DNA of 37,460 nt from [Phormidium] sp. LEGE 05292. Lineage in GTDB: Bacteria; Cyanobacteriota; Cyanobacteriia; Cyanobacteriales; Aerosakkonemataceae. A program made the translations under genes and the position numbers. This document shows, one piece after another, positions 14,701-21,632 of the stretch. Location: assembly GCF_015207735.1 (NCBI RefSeq), contig NZ_JADEWG010000059.1, forward strand, positions 1 to 37,460, given 5' to 3'. Numbering within the stretch: the first letter of the stretch is position 1; each line of letters opens with the position of its first letter. Under the pieces are notes generated by a model that was given only the letters and a program-made list of their open reading frames with translations, was not told where the DNA came from and made no database searches.

Positions 14701-17009
14701 TGTTGCAGGGTGTAAGATTAGCAGAAGCAGAAGATATTTATATAAAGTATACAGATGAATTGTCTGAAGATGTACAATTATTTATTGATGCTTGTTTGGA
14801 AGGAAGAAAACAACAACAATTTCAATTAAAAAAGAGACTTAGACAAGCCAAAAGAACAATTGCCGCTATTAGTATTTTAGCAATGGGAGCATTAAGTTTA
14901 GGAAGTTTAGCTTATTGGCAAAGTCGAACTGCACAACTTAAAGAGATTGAGGCGTTAAATTCATTATCTGAAAATTACTTATTGTCTAATAAGCAATTGG
15001 AGGCTTTAGTAACTGGTGTTAAAGCAGGGCGACAGCTTAACAAAATGATGTGGTTTGGTAATCTCATTCCACCCACAGTATCAAAAGATATTCAAGCTAA
15101 AACAGCAGAAACTTTGCAACAGGCAATGTCGGCAATCCAAGAACGCAACCGTTTAGAAAATCATAGTGATGCAGTGATTAGTGTAGCTTTTAAGCATGAT
15201 GGTCAAATTATTGCTTCCGCTAGTTTAGACAAAACTATTAATCTTTGGAGCCGTAACGGTCAGTTAATCAGAACTTTAAAAGGTCATAAAAGAGGAGTTT
15301 ATAGTGTTGAATTTAGTCATAACGATCAAACTATTGCTTCAGCAAGTGAAGATAAAACTATCAAGCTTTGGAGAACTAGTGATGGTCAGTTAATTAGAAC
15401 TTTAACAGGACACACTCGTGAAGTGAATAGTGTGAGCTTTTCACCTGATAACAAAACTATTGCTTCGGCTAGTGAAGATAAATATATCAAATTGTGGAGA
15501 ATTAGTAATGGGCAACTGATAAGAACGCTAAAAGGAAATAGCGCTTCTGTGATTAATGTCAGTTTTAGTCCTAATGGTCAGATGATTGTATCAGCACTAG
15601 CTGATGGAACTATCAAAGTTTGGAAAAGTAGCGATGGTCAATTGCTTAAAACCATTAAAGCGCATAATAGTGCAGTCAATTGTGTAAATTTTAGCCCAGA
15701 TGGGCAGATGATAGCCTCTGCTAGCGCTGATAGGACTATCAAACTCTGGAACATTAGCAATGGTTCTTTGACTTTGAGCAAGACTTTAACCGGACATATT
15801 GATTCAGTTAATAGTGTAAGTTTCAGTCCAAATGGGAAATATCTGGTTTCTGCTAGTCGAGACCAAACCATCAAACTTTGGAATATTTCTGGTTTGGAAT
15901 TACAAACTTTTCGGGGATATAGTGCTGAAGTAATTAGTGCCAGTTTTAGTCCAGATGGTCAAACTATTGCTTCTGCTAGTAGGGATAATACAATCAGGCT
16001 TTGGCAGCCCAATCTTTCTGTACTTAATATCCAGCAGCATACGGATGTAGTTAATAGTGTTAGTCTTAGTCGAAATGGTCAAATAATTGCTTCTGCTAGT
16101 GATGACAAAACTATTAAACTTTTCGATCTCAATGGTCGCCTGTTAAAAATTATGCTAGGACATACAAGTGGTGTGAATGCTGTCAAATTTAGTCCAAACG
16201 ATCAGACGATCGCTTCTGCTAGTCAAGATAAAACTGTTAAAATTTGGAGAGTTAGCGATGGTTCGTTACTAAAAACTTTTAACGGGCATACTGATGAAGT
16301 AATGAGTGCCAGTTTTAGTCTTAATGGTCAGACTATTGCTTCCGCTAGTAGCGATAAAACTATTAAAATTTGGAGAATTAGTGATGGTACTTTACTCAAA
16401 ACCCTACGCGGACATACTAATATAGTAACTAGTGTAAGTTTTAGCCCAGACGGTCAAACTATTGCTTCTGGCAGTAGGGATAAAACTGTTAAACTTTGGA
16501 AAGCTAGCGATGGCTCTTTACTTAAAACTATTCCAGCACATACTAATTGGGTGACTAATGTTAGTTTTAGCCCAGACGGTCAAATGATTGCTTCTGCTAG
16601 TGAAGATAAAACGGTGAAACTTTGTGATCGAAAAGGTAGATTACTCTCTACTCTTAAAGGACATGATGATGTTATCTGGGAGGTAATTTTCAGCCCTAAT
16701 AGTCAAATAGTTGCTTCAGTTAGTGAAGATAAAACTATAAAACTTTGGCATCGGGATGGTCGTCTATTAATAACTTTGTTGGGGTATAAGGCTGGGGTTA
16801 CTAGCGGAAGCTTCAGCCCAGATGGTAAAGATATTATTTTTGGTAGTAGGGATGGAACTGTTAAATTAATGCGTATTGAAAGTGAGGAATTAAAAAATTT
16901 ATTAATGACCGCTTGCAATTGGTTAGATGATTATCTCCAAACTAATAATAATATTAGCCAGGAAGATAAGCAACTTTGTGTAAACTCTAAATTACAAAAA
17001 AATAGATAA
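11781..17009 (+). CDS. Caspase-like (C14) - STAND NTPase - 14 x WD40 protein
   Basis: This 1742-residue protein has four parts. A caspase-like peptidase C14 domain spans about 20-260, with the catalytic dyad His106 (FYFSGHG) and Cys157 (LDACHSGG). A STAND-type NTPase of the nSTAND1 kind follows (about 545-1000): CPYMGLQAFGEEDAQFFHGR, Walker A GASGSGKS (588-595) and Walker B VILIVDQFEE (Asp681). One hydrophobic segment lies at about 1026-1046, and then fourteen WD40 repeats (about 1124-1700), enough for two seven-blade propellers. In such proteins the repeats are thought to sense a ligand, the STAND module to oligomerise with nucleotide, and the caspase domain to act as effector; roles in cell death and phage defence are known for relatives. 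The hydrophobic segment suggests membrane attachment. The neighbours are murein hydrolases and a holin-like gene. Confidence 0.93.
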   Translation: MSPISVATSQSKYALKTGSAKLWILLVGVNKYQDSSFPPLEYSALDCQGLSEALTEATQAFPQKEVIIYHDLAAQSATVETVFKSLNYISQTANSQDTVLFYFSGHGLLEPQSQQAFLCFQDTQKDDLVNTGLSLADLLDIFGNCAAHQQLIWLDACHSGGMMLRGSRGKIKTQTNNTSTLLSPTTQFVELLRKRAAQAKGFYALLSCDRAQRSWEFPQLGHGVFTYYLMRGLRGEAADSQGVIDADSLYKYVYHQTLQHIDKTNQQLRLINQQKRHRGETQLLSEYPLQTPKRIVEGVGELILGLKPDTIDLQHSRLALIIDGLPHNENSISLCKVLRQEGNFEVDYLPKPGKAFSEIREAIQLCLRSHSLIRSQLQAKLPPTISKTPDTALLYLRGRIAQTEEGEAWLILGDDIKISRSWLRQELRRSRIIQQIIILDCPGAIFIAEWIEDLQLSPEQGQCLIAATATLEEPEKFTQALLETLNAADKQIGLPAAGWISRLQMYLAGTNIVLHVWLSGTQGIIEILPGNIGCKRIENGAGLDLNLCPYMGLQAFGEEDAQFFHGRETLTQQLVNKLNNSAFLAVIGASGSGKSSVVHAGLISQLKQGKQLPGSEQWWIKSIRPGANPLQALSWRMVDGGTEREKAYQQMELEGILYEGVEGFVRWLRSRPEPMVILIVDQFEELFTLAAVSDKKRFLEIILGALDYASDRFKLVVVLRADFISSCLEEPLLIKALQQSSILVPPYLTKEDYRQAIVMPAEKVGLHIEPQLVEVLLAELNYSAGDLPLLQFVLEQLWLNRNQGKGEITLEVYQQKIGGLKGALERKAQAVFDSLDKKEQDCSKWIFLALTQLGEGKEDTRRRVFKSELIVKKYSSELVERTLQALTTGKLIVMNSESDENVVGRSRSGEEIPLDSQEFPLQEVTVEVAHEALIRHWSTLRWWLEENRARLRVQRQLVQSAMLWKQNKKHSDFLLQGVRLAEAEDIYIKYTDELSEDVQLFIDACLEGRKQQQFQLKKRLRQAKRTIAAISILAMGALSLGSLAYWQSRTAQLKEIEALNSLSENYLLSNKQLEALVTGVKAGRQLNKMMWFGNLIPPTVSKDIQAKTAETLQQAMSAIQERNRLENHSDAVISVAFKHDGQIIASASLDKTINLWSRNGQLIRTLKGHKRGVYSVEFSHNDQTIASASEDKTIKLWRTSDGQLIRTLTGHTREVNSVSFSPDNKTIASASEDKYIKLWRISNGQLIRTLKGNSASVINVSFSPNGQMIVSALADGTIKVWKSSDGQLLKTIKAHNSAVNCVNFSPDGQMIASASADRTIKLWNISNGSLTLSKTLTGHIDSVNSVSFSPNGKYLVSASRDQTIKLWNISGLELQTFRGYSAEVISASFSPDGQTIASASRDNTIRLWQPNLSVLNIQQHTDVVNSVSLSRNGQIIASASDDKTIKLFDLNGRLLKIMLGHTSGVNAVKFSPNDQTIASASQDKTVKIWRVSDGSLLKTFNGHTDEVMSASFSLNGQTIASASSDKTIKIWRISDGTLLKTLRGHTNIVTSVSFSPDGQTIASGSRDKTVKLWKASDGSLLKTIPAHTNWVTNVSFSPDGQMIASASEDKTVKLCDRKGRLLSTLKGHDDVIWEVIFSPNSQIVASVSEDKTIKLWHRDGRLLITLLGYKAGVTSGSFSPDGKDIIFGSRDGTVKLMRIESEELKNLLMTACNWLDDYLQTNNNISQEDKQLCVNSKLQKNR

Positions 17010-17101
17010 ATTATTATTAGTTTTACGGAGGCTAAACCCCGATTATTTCGTTATGATACCTAAATTTTATGTTTTCATTAACCTAATATTGATTTAGGGT
17101 T

Positions 17102-17146
17102 AAAGTAAGAGAGTAACGATTATGATGATCGTCACTCTCTTACTTT
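17102..17146 (+). terminator. Strong hairpin terminator after the caspase-STAND gene
   Basis: The 19-base arms (17102-17120 and 17128-17146, AAAGTAAGAGAGTAACGAT and its near complement) contain a single mismatch and surround a 7-base loop. The stem ends in TTT and continues into TTGTG. It is 92 bases past the stop codon. Confidence 0.8.
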
Positions 17147-17225
17147 TGTGAACAGTAATCAATGAACTATTGCTTTAAAAGATTGATTTCCTCAATTTGG
17201 TCTTGATTAATAATTGGGAGTAATG

Positions 17226-17384
17226 CTATGCTACCTTGGGTCCAGGTCTCTTTCTGGTAACTGCTGCTATTTCTTCTGCGCTCGTAGTATTAGCAGAAGT
17301 TCCATTGCTTATGCCTGATTCCTGCAAATCTGTTGGTGACTCTAAGTTGTTCTCGGTATTTTGCTCGATCGATTCTTGTGTCAT
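17226..17384 (-). CDS. Possible small polar peptide (52 aa), function unknown
   Basis: An ATG-to-TAG frame on the minus strand encodes 52 residues: an acidic, Asn/Ser/Thr/Glu-rich body (MTQESIEQNTENNLESP...) and a basic Pro-rich tail (TRKRPGPKVA). It has no hydrophobic segment and no Cys. I do not recognise the family. The ribosome binding site is weak (only purine-rich sequence precedes the ATG), and no neighbour forms an operon with it. A plus-strand frame opposite (17236-17463, TTG start) looks less protein-like. The rest of the 17010-17545 gap holds only a terminator. Confidence 0.4.
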   Translation of the reverse strand: MTQESIEQNTENNLESPTDLQESGISNGTSANTTSAEEIAAVTRKRPGPKVA

Positions 17385-17545
17385 CTCTTTTACTTTTTTC
17401 TCTGCTAGTGTGTTAATACAGTCTAAGAAATGTTTATTCCGTATACGAGTAAATTATTTTTGATTCAGTTTTTCCTGAATAAACACTTCTGCTAATTACA
17501 TAGGTTTCGCTTTTGCGATATTATGCAATCATTAACGGTGTGTCT

Positions 17546-18742
17546 ATGCGTCCTCGTCAAAATATTACTGACCTGTTTTCTACTTTTATACAATTTAATG
17601 CCGATCGCTTCAGCCATTGGATTACTGAACCAAAGTTGCGTCGGAGTATGGAAAATGCTATAACTTGGCTGCAACAAACCGAAGGTTCGGAAAGTTTTTG
17701 GGTGCTTTATTGGTATAAATATTGGCAAACTGAAGCAAATAATTTCAGTAAGTTCCATTTAACTGCTTATTTGCAAGAATCTTGTTATTGGGCGGCTCAA
17801 AAAACATCTGATAATTTTAGTAGTAATCAATATACGCTGTCTGATTGCTTTCAAATTGCGATCGCCAATCTCGATACAGTTCTCAACGGTTATAACCCAA
17901 CACAGGGATTTCCCTTAAAAAATTACGCTAGTGCTATTTTCAGCAGCACTATTCGTAACTTGCTGCGCGATCGCCTTGAAGTTAATATTAGTACCACTTG
18001 GTCACTATTACGCCGCATTAGCCAAAAGCGACTGGTAGAATCTTTGCAACAAGCTGGTTTATCCGAAGAAAAAATCGCTACTTATGTCTTAGCTTGGAAA
18101 TGTTTTAAAACTCTTTATCTACCAGAACAAGCCACTGGAACACGGAAGCTACCAACACCAGATAAGGCTACTTGGGAAGCGATCGCAAATTACTACAACC
18201 AACAGCGGATCGCTCAACTACAACCAGGTGCTAGTGAAGTTAACTCCGAAATCTTAGAAAAATGGTTGACAAATTGTGCTAAAGCTGCTCGTAACTACTT
18301 ATATCCGCCTGTGGTTTCGTTAAACGCCTCAAAACCAGGGCAAGAAACCGATGAGTTTATTGACTCATTACCGGAAACGGCGGCAGAATCCTTACTTACA
18401 GAAATGATTGCACAGGAGGAAGTGCAAAATCGTGCTGTTCAAATTGAAAGTATGAAGACTGTTTTGGATGGTGCGATCACTAAACTAGACCCGGAAGCGC
18501 AAAATATTATCAATTTATACTACGGTCAAAACTTAACGCAACAGCAGATTGCTCAACAGTTAGAAATCAAACAGTACACTGTTTCCCGTCGCCTTACCAA
18601 AATCAGGGAATCTCTGCTTTTAGCATTAGCACAGTGGAGCCAAGACACGCTGCATATTTCCCCCAACTCAAATGTATTAAAAGATATAAGTATAGTTATG
18701 GAAGAATGGCTTAAGGATAATTTAAGTAATTCTAACTTTTAA
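17546..18742 (+). CDS. Sigma-70 family RNA polymerase sigma factor (cyanobacterial type)
   Basis: This 398-residue protein would direct RNA polymerase to a set of promoters. The N-terminal half carries a diverged region 2-like segment (GFPLKNYASAIFSSTIRNLL, about 135-155). The C-terminus carries a clear region 4 helix-turn-helix (LDPEAQNIINLYYGQNLTQQ then QIAQQLEIKQYTVSRRLTKI, about 312-355). The start is ATG at 17546, giving MRPRQNITDLFSTF, which I recall as usual for this cyanobacterial family. Frames from GTG 17540 or TTG 17513 are possible but less likely. The DUF1822 gene follows 20 bases later and is almost certainly cotranscribed; DUF1822 proteins often accompany such sigma factors. 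The target genes are unknown. Confidence 0.82.
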   Translation: MRPRQNITDLFSTFIQFNADRFSHWITEPKLRRSMENAITWLQQTEGSESFWVLYWYKYWQTEANNFSKFHLTAYLQESCYWAAQKTSDNFSSNQYTLSDCFQIAIANLDTVLNGYNPTQGFPLKNYASAIFSSTIRNLLRDRLEVNISTTWSLLRRISQKRLVESLQQAGLSEEKIATYVLAWKCFKTLYLPEQATGTRKLPTPDKATWEAIANYYNQQRIAQLQPGASEVNSEILEKWLTNCAKAARNYLYPPVVSLNASKPGQETDEFIDSLPETAAESLLTEMIAQEEVQNRAVQIESMKTVLDGAITKLDPEAQNIINLYYGQNLTQQQIAQQLEIKQYTVSRRLTKIRESLLLALAQWSQDTLHISPNSNVLKDISIVMEEWLKDNLSNSNF

Positions 18743-18762
18743 TCTACTAGCGAGTAACTGTC

Positions 18763-19926
18763 ATGATTACCAATTCATCTGTTTTTAATTCTACTCAAAT
18801 CTGGTTAGAATTTTCTGCCCAACAGCAAAACCAAGCATGGGAAAATAGTCAATCTTTTTCCCTACCTTCTAGCCGTTGGAATGCTTATCTGAATCAAATT
18901 TGCTTAACTACGGTATTACCTTGGTTGCAGGAAGAATACGCACCAAAAGCTAAAGTTTGGCCGAATAATGCTGCTTTACCCAGTTTTTGGGAAGTGGTAA
19001 ATGGCACAGCTATTGTTTTAGATAATACGAGATTTGTTTTAATTCCTAGTGAAGCGATCGATCGAAGCGAATTACGAGTACCGCAAGAATGGGTTGATAT
19101 TCCCAGTTGGATGGCAGATTATTATCTAGCTGTGCAAGTTAATCCTGATGATAGGTGTGTAATTATTTGGGGATATGCTAGTCATGAGCAATTGAAACAG
19201 GGATTTTATGATGTAAGCGATCGGACTTATTCCCTACCTCAAGAAAATCTAATTCATGACCTAAATGTATTGTGGCTAGCGCGTCAACTTGCAACAGAAG
19301 AAATAACTCGTGCTGAAGTTACTCCTCTAGCTATTTTACCGCAAGCACAAGTAGAAAATTTGCTGCAACGTTTAGGTAATCTAGCTATTATCGAACCTCG
19401 ATTAGCAGTACCTTTTGAATTGTGGGGAGCTTTATTAGAACATGGGGGTACAAGACAACAATTATATTACCGAAGAATGGGATTACCACAGCAGCAATCT
19501 ATAGTTAATTGGCTGCGTACAGGGGTATCAGAAATTGCTCAACAAATCGGCTGGAAAAGGATTGAATCACAACCGGATTTTGCCGGAGCTAAAGGAGTAG
19601 AATTAACAGAGGGTGAAGCTATTTTATCTCGCCAATTGCAGATTGCAGGTCAACAATATGAGCTACAGGTATTTCCTCTGAAGAATTTAGAGCAGCAAAC
19701 TTGGCGTTTTCAACTGCAAAATTCGGCTCCTGGTGGTGTAATTCCTGGTGGCTTTAAATTGAGACTTTTAACGGAAGATTTACATCCTTTTGCAGGTAAT
19801 GAAGATGTTGCTCTTACTGCACAAGAACGACTTTATATTGATGTATGTCTTGCACCTGGAGAAGGATTGGTTTGGGAAATCGAGCCTTTTCCAGAGAATT
19901 ACGATCGAGAAATTTTACACTTTTAG
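18763..19926 (+). CDS. DUF1822 family protein
   Basis: This 387-residue soluble protein belongs to the cyanobacterial DUF1822 family, recognised by its opening (WLEFSAQQQNQAWENS), the SSRWNAYLNQICLTTVLPWL segment and the mid-region WMADYYLAVQVNPDD. The molecular function is unknown. It lies 20 bases after a sigma factor gene; this pairing is recurrent in cyanobacteria and suggests a regulator of the sigma factor, such as an anti-sigma or cofactor, which is an inference. The last codons and TAG stop fall within a copy of palindromic repeat family C, so the natural C-terminus may have been altered. Confidence 0.82.
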   Translation: MITNSSVFNSTQIWLEFSAQQQNQAWENSQSFSLPSSRWNAYLNQICLTTVLPWLQEEYAPKAKVWPNNAALPSFWEVVNGTAIVLDNTRFVLIPSEAIDRSELRVPQEWVDIPSWMADYYLAVQVNPDDRCVIIWGYASHEQLKQGFYDVSDRTYSLPQENLIHDLNVLWLARQLATEEITRAEVTPLAILPQAQVENLLQRLGNLAIIEPRLAVPFELWGALLEHGGTRQQLYYRRMGLPQQQSIVNWLRTGVSEIAQQIGWKRIESQPDFAGAKGVELTEGEAILSRQLQIAGQQYELQVFPLKNLEQQTWRFQLQNSAPGGVIPGGFKLRLLTEDLHPFAGNEDVALTAQERLYIDVCLAPGEGLVWEIEPFPENYDREILHF

Positions 19927-19947
19927 TGCGATAGTCTAAACTCCAGT
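19919..19947. repeat. Palindromic repeat, family C, half copy supplying a stop codon
   Basis: These 29 bases are identical to 9133-9161 (loop plus right arm). The left arm is missing. The TAG stop of the DUF1822 gene lies at the same place in the repeat as the stop of ABC subunit 2. Confidence 0.92.
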
Positions 19948-19991
19948 AATCAATAGACCTCTCCAAAATTACAATTACGTTACCAGAACCC

Positions 19992-20023
19992 TTGTAGAGA
20001 CGTTTCATGAAACGTCTCTACAA
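19992..20023. repeat. Palindromic repeat, family A (perfect 32-base palindrome)
   Basis: TTGTAGAGACGTTT, central CATG, AAACGTCTCTACAA form an uninterrupted palindrome. CCAGA and TCTGG flank it at 19983-19987 and 20024-20028. It lies upstream of the nitroreductase, and another copy lies directly downstream of that gene. Confidence 0.92.
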
Positions 20024-20050
20024 TCTGGGAAAGAAAAAGTCTAATAGCTC

Positions 20051-20081
20051 TTGCATTTTTAGGGGGGTTGTCTACTATAAT
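20051..20081 (+). promoter_or_regulatory. Putative promoter of the nitroreductase gene
   Basis: TTGCAT (20051-20056) and TATAAT (20076-20081) are separated by 19 bases. The -10 box is perfect and the spacing slightly long. The ATG at 20109 is 27 bases after the -10 box. This site also argues against reading the gene from the earlier in-frame ATG at 20007. Confidence 0.5.
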
Positions 20082-20108
20082 CTAGGTAACTTTACAAAAC
20101 TAAACATC

Positions 20109-20759
20109 ATGATTAGTACTGTAGTTGCTCCCGATCGGGTACTCCAACAGTTAAACTGGCGGTACGCTACCAAAAAGTTTGATTCCGACAAAAAGATTCC
20201 TGCTGAAGTTTGGAAAACCCTGGAACAAAGTTTAGTACTAGCACCTTCCTCGTTCGGGTTACAACCTTGGAAGTTTTTTGTAGTAAATAATCCCGAACTT
20301 CGCCAAAAATTAGTGGAACATTCTTGGGGACAAACACAGGTTGTTGAAGCTTCCCATTTGGTAGTTTTGGCGATTAAAAAAGATATCAATGCCGCAGATG
20401 TAGACCACTACATAGAACGCATGGCTGAAGTTCGCCAAGTGCCTGTCGATTCTTTACAAGGCTTCAGCAATGTAGTTAAAAATTTCCTGAAAAATCCTCC
20501 CGTGAATCTTGATGAATGGGCTGCTAGACAAGTTTACATTGCGTTAGGTCAATTGATGACTGCTGCGGCAATGTTGGAAATTGATACTTGTCCAATGGAA
20601 GGTTTTAATCCTGCTAAATACAATGAATTATTAGGATTAACAGAGCAGGGATATTCCGCAGTTGTAGTTTGTCCACTCGGTTATCGTGCCGCAGATGATA
20701 AATATGCTGTCATGCCAAAAGTACGTTTTCCCAATGAAGAAGTAGTGCAATATATCTAA
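20109..20759 (+). CDS. NAD(P)H-dependent nitroreductase family oxidoreductase (NfsB-like)
   Basis: This 216-residue FMN enzyme of the nitroreductase superfamily reduces nitroaromatics or quinones with NAD(P)H. Visible features are WRYATKKFDSDKKI (FMN phosphate contacts), LAPSSFGLQPWKFFVV, and the C-terminal CPMEGFNPAKYNELLGL and GYSAVVVCPLGYRA, all close to the NfsB pattern. The chosen start, ATG at 20109, gives the normal family length. The frame can be extended to 20007 but that would translate through the promoter and a palindromic repeat. Palindrome family A copies sit on each side. It is probably a single-gene unit ended by the downstream palindrome. Confidence 0.9.
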   Translation: MISTVVAPDRVLQQLNWRYATKKFDSDKKIPAEVWKTLEQSLVLAPSSFGLQPWKFFVVNNPELRQKLVEHSWGQTQVVEASHLVVLAIKKDINAADVDHYIERMAEVRQVPVDSLQGFSNVVKNFLKNPPVNLDEWAARQVYIALGQLMTAAAMLEIDTCPMEGFNPAKYNELLGLTEQGYSAVVVCPLGYRAADDKYAVMPKVRFPNEEVVQYI

Positions 20760-20762
20760 AGA

Positions 20763-20800
20763 AAATTGTAGAGACGTTGTATACAACGTCTCTACAATTT
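20763..20800. terminator. Palindromic repeat, family A (38-base), likely terminator
   Basis: This perfect palindrome starts 4 bases after the nitroreductase stop: AAATTGTAGAGACGTTGT, central AT, then the complement ending in ATTT. It sits between the nitroreductase and the convergent MsrB gene and could terminate both. Confidence 0.8.
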
Positions 20801-20831
20801 TTGACCGCAGATGAATTTAATTATTCTGGTC

Positions 20832-21245
20832 TTAACTTTGTTCTGGAATGAATTTTAATGATACTCCATTCATGCAGTAACGTAGACCTGTAGGTTTTGG
20901 GCCATCATTAAATACGTGACCTAAATGCCCACCGCAACGGCGACAATGAACTTCAGTTCTGGTCATGAAAAAAGAGCGATCGGTAGTTGTTTCGATCGCA
21001 CTATCAATCGGCGCAAAAAAGCTAGGCCAACCAGTACCACTGTTGAATTTAGTATCCGCAGTAAACAGGGGTAACTCACAACCAGCACAGACATAAGTAC
21101 CTTTGTCATAAAGTTTATCTAATGGACTGGTGCCTGCTCTTTCCGTGCCATGTTTCCGCAACACATTAAACTGCTCAGGCGTTAAAATTTCTCGCCATTC
21201 TTGTTCAGTTTTAGTAACTTCAAATTCTTCCTTGGATGTGGTCAT
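20832..21245 (-). CDS. msrB: Peptide-methionine (R)-S-oxide reductase
   Basis: This 137-residue MsrB reduces methionine-R-sulfoxide in oxidised proteins using thioredoxin. It has the zinc site CAGC (Cys53/56) and CRRC (Cys101/104), the conserved NSGTGWPSF stretch, HLGHVFNDGP, and the catalytic Cys124 in RYCMNG. The start is taken at ATG 21245 (MTTSKEEF). A frame from 21287 would add 14 residues with no family support. No signal peptide is present, so it acts in the cytoplasm. It is downstream of and convergent with the nitroreductase gene; both fit an oxidative-stress theme but are not cotranscribed. Confidence 0.95.
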   Translation of the reverse strand: MTTSKEEFEVTKTEQEWREILTPEQFNVLRKHGTERAGTSPLDKLYDKGTYVCAGCELPLFTADTKFNSGTGWPSFFAPIDSAIETTTDRSFFMTRTEVHCRRCGGHLGHVFNDGPKPTGLRYCMNGVSLKFIPEQS

Positions 21246-21287
21246 GGTATTTAGGGCAAAGTTAGTATACTGAGATAAGAGCACCAC

Positions 21288-21356
21288 GAGGCGGAGCCTC
21301 TATTTCTCGTTCCCAGTTTGAAACTGGGAACGAGGTCTTGGGAGGTTCTACCTCCG
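21288..21356. repeat. Composite triple-hairpin intergenic repeat
   Basis: Three hairpins stand in a row: GAGGCGGAGCCTC (21288-21300), a 29-base near-perfect palindrome with arms CTCGTTCCCAGTTT and AAACTGGGAACGAG (21306-21334), and GGAGGTTCTACCTCC (21341-21355). This resembles dispersed repeats seen in many cyanobacteria. The rest of the spacer up to 21632 contains no convincing gene. Confidence 0.8.
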
Positions 21357-21632
21357 CTGCTGCAAGATCTGAGTAGATTAAGCACTTGGCTAATGTTTCT
21401 ACTTTCACTTTACCTTAAATTTAATAAAATTTCAGCGTTTAATTTGGCTTTCAGACTGATTCAACTTAGGAATTTGAGAGGAGAAATTCTTGAGTTCTGT
21501 TAGGGAAAAAATTTGGCTGCTATTTAAGAGTTGAGATTTACTTTTATTCAAACTCTGACGGCGTAGCGCCAAGGTACAAATTTTGCACATAAGCAATTAA
21601 CCTTGAAATTTTACATCCAAATTCAGTAAATT

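Noticed and set aside
17236-17463. 75-residue plus-strand frame starting at TTG
   Set aside because: The rare start, lack of a ribosome binding site and Ser/Cys/Phe-rich product make it less likely than the minus-strand 52-residue frame over the same bases.
20007-20108. Upstream extension of the nitroreductase from an ATG at 20007
   Set aside because: It would translate part of a palindromic repeat and a promoter with a perfect TATAAT; the family length starts at 20109.
21318-21503. 61-residue plus-strand frame
   Set aside because: It begins inside a hairpin repeat and shows no family features.
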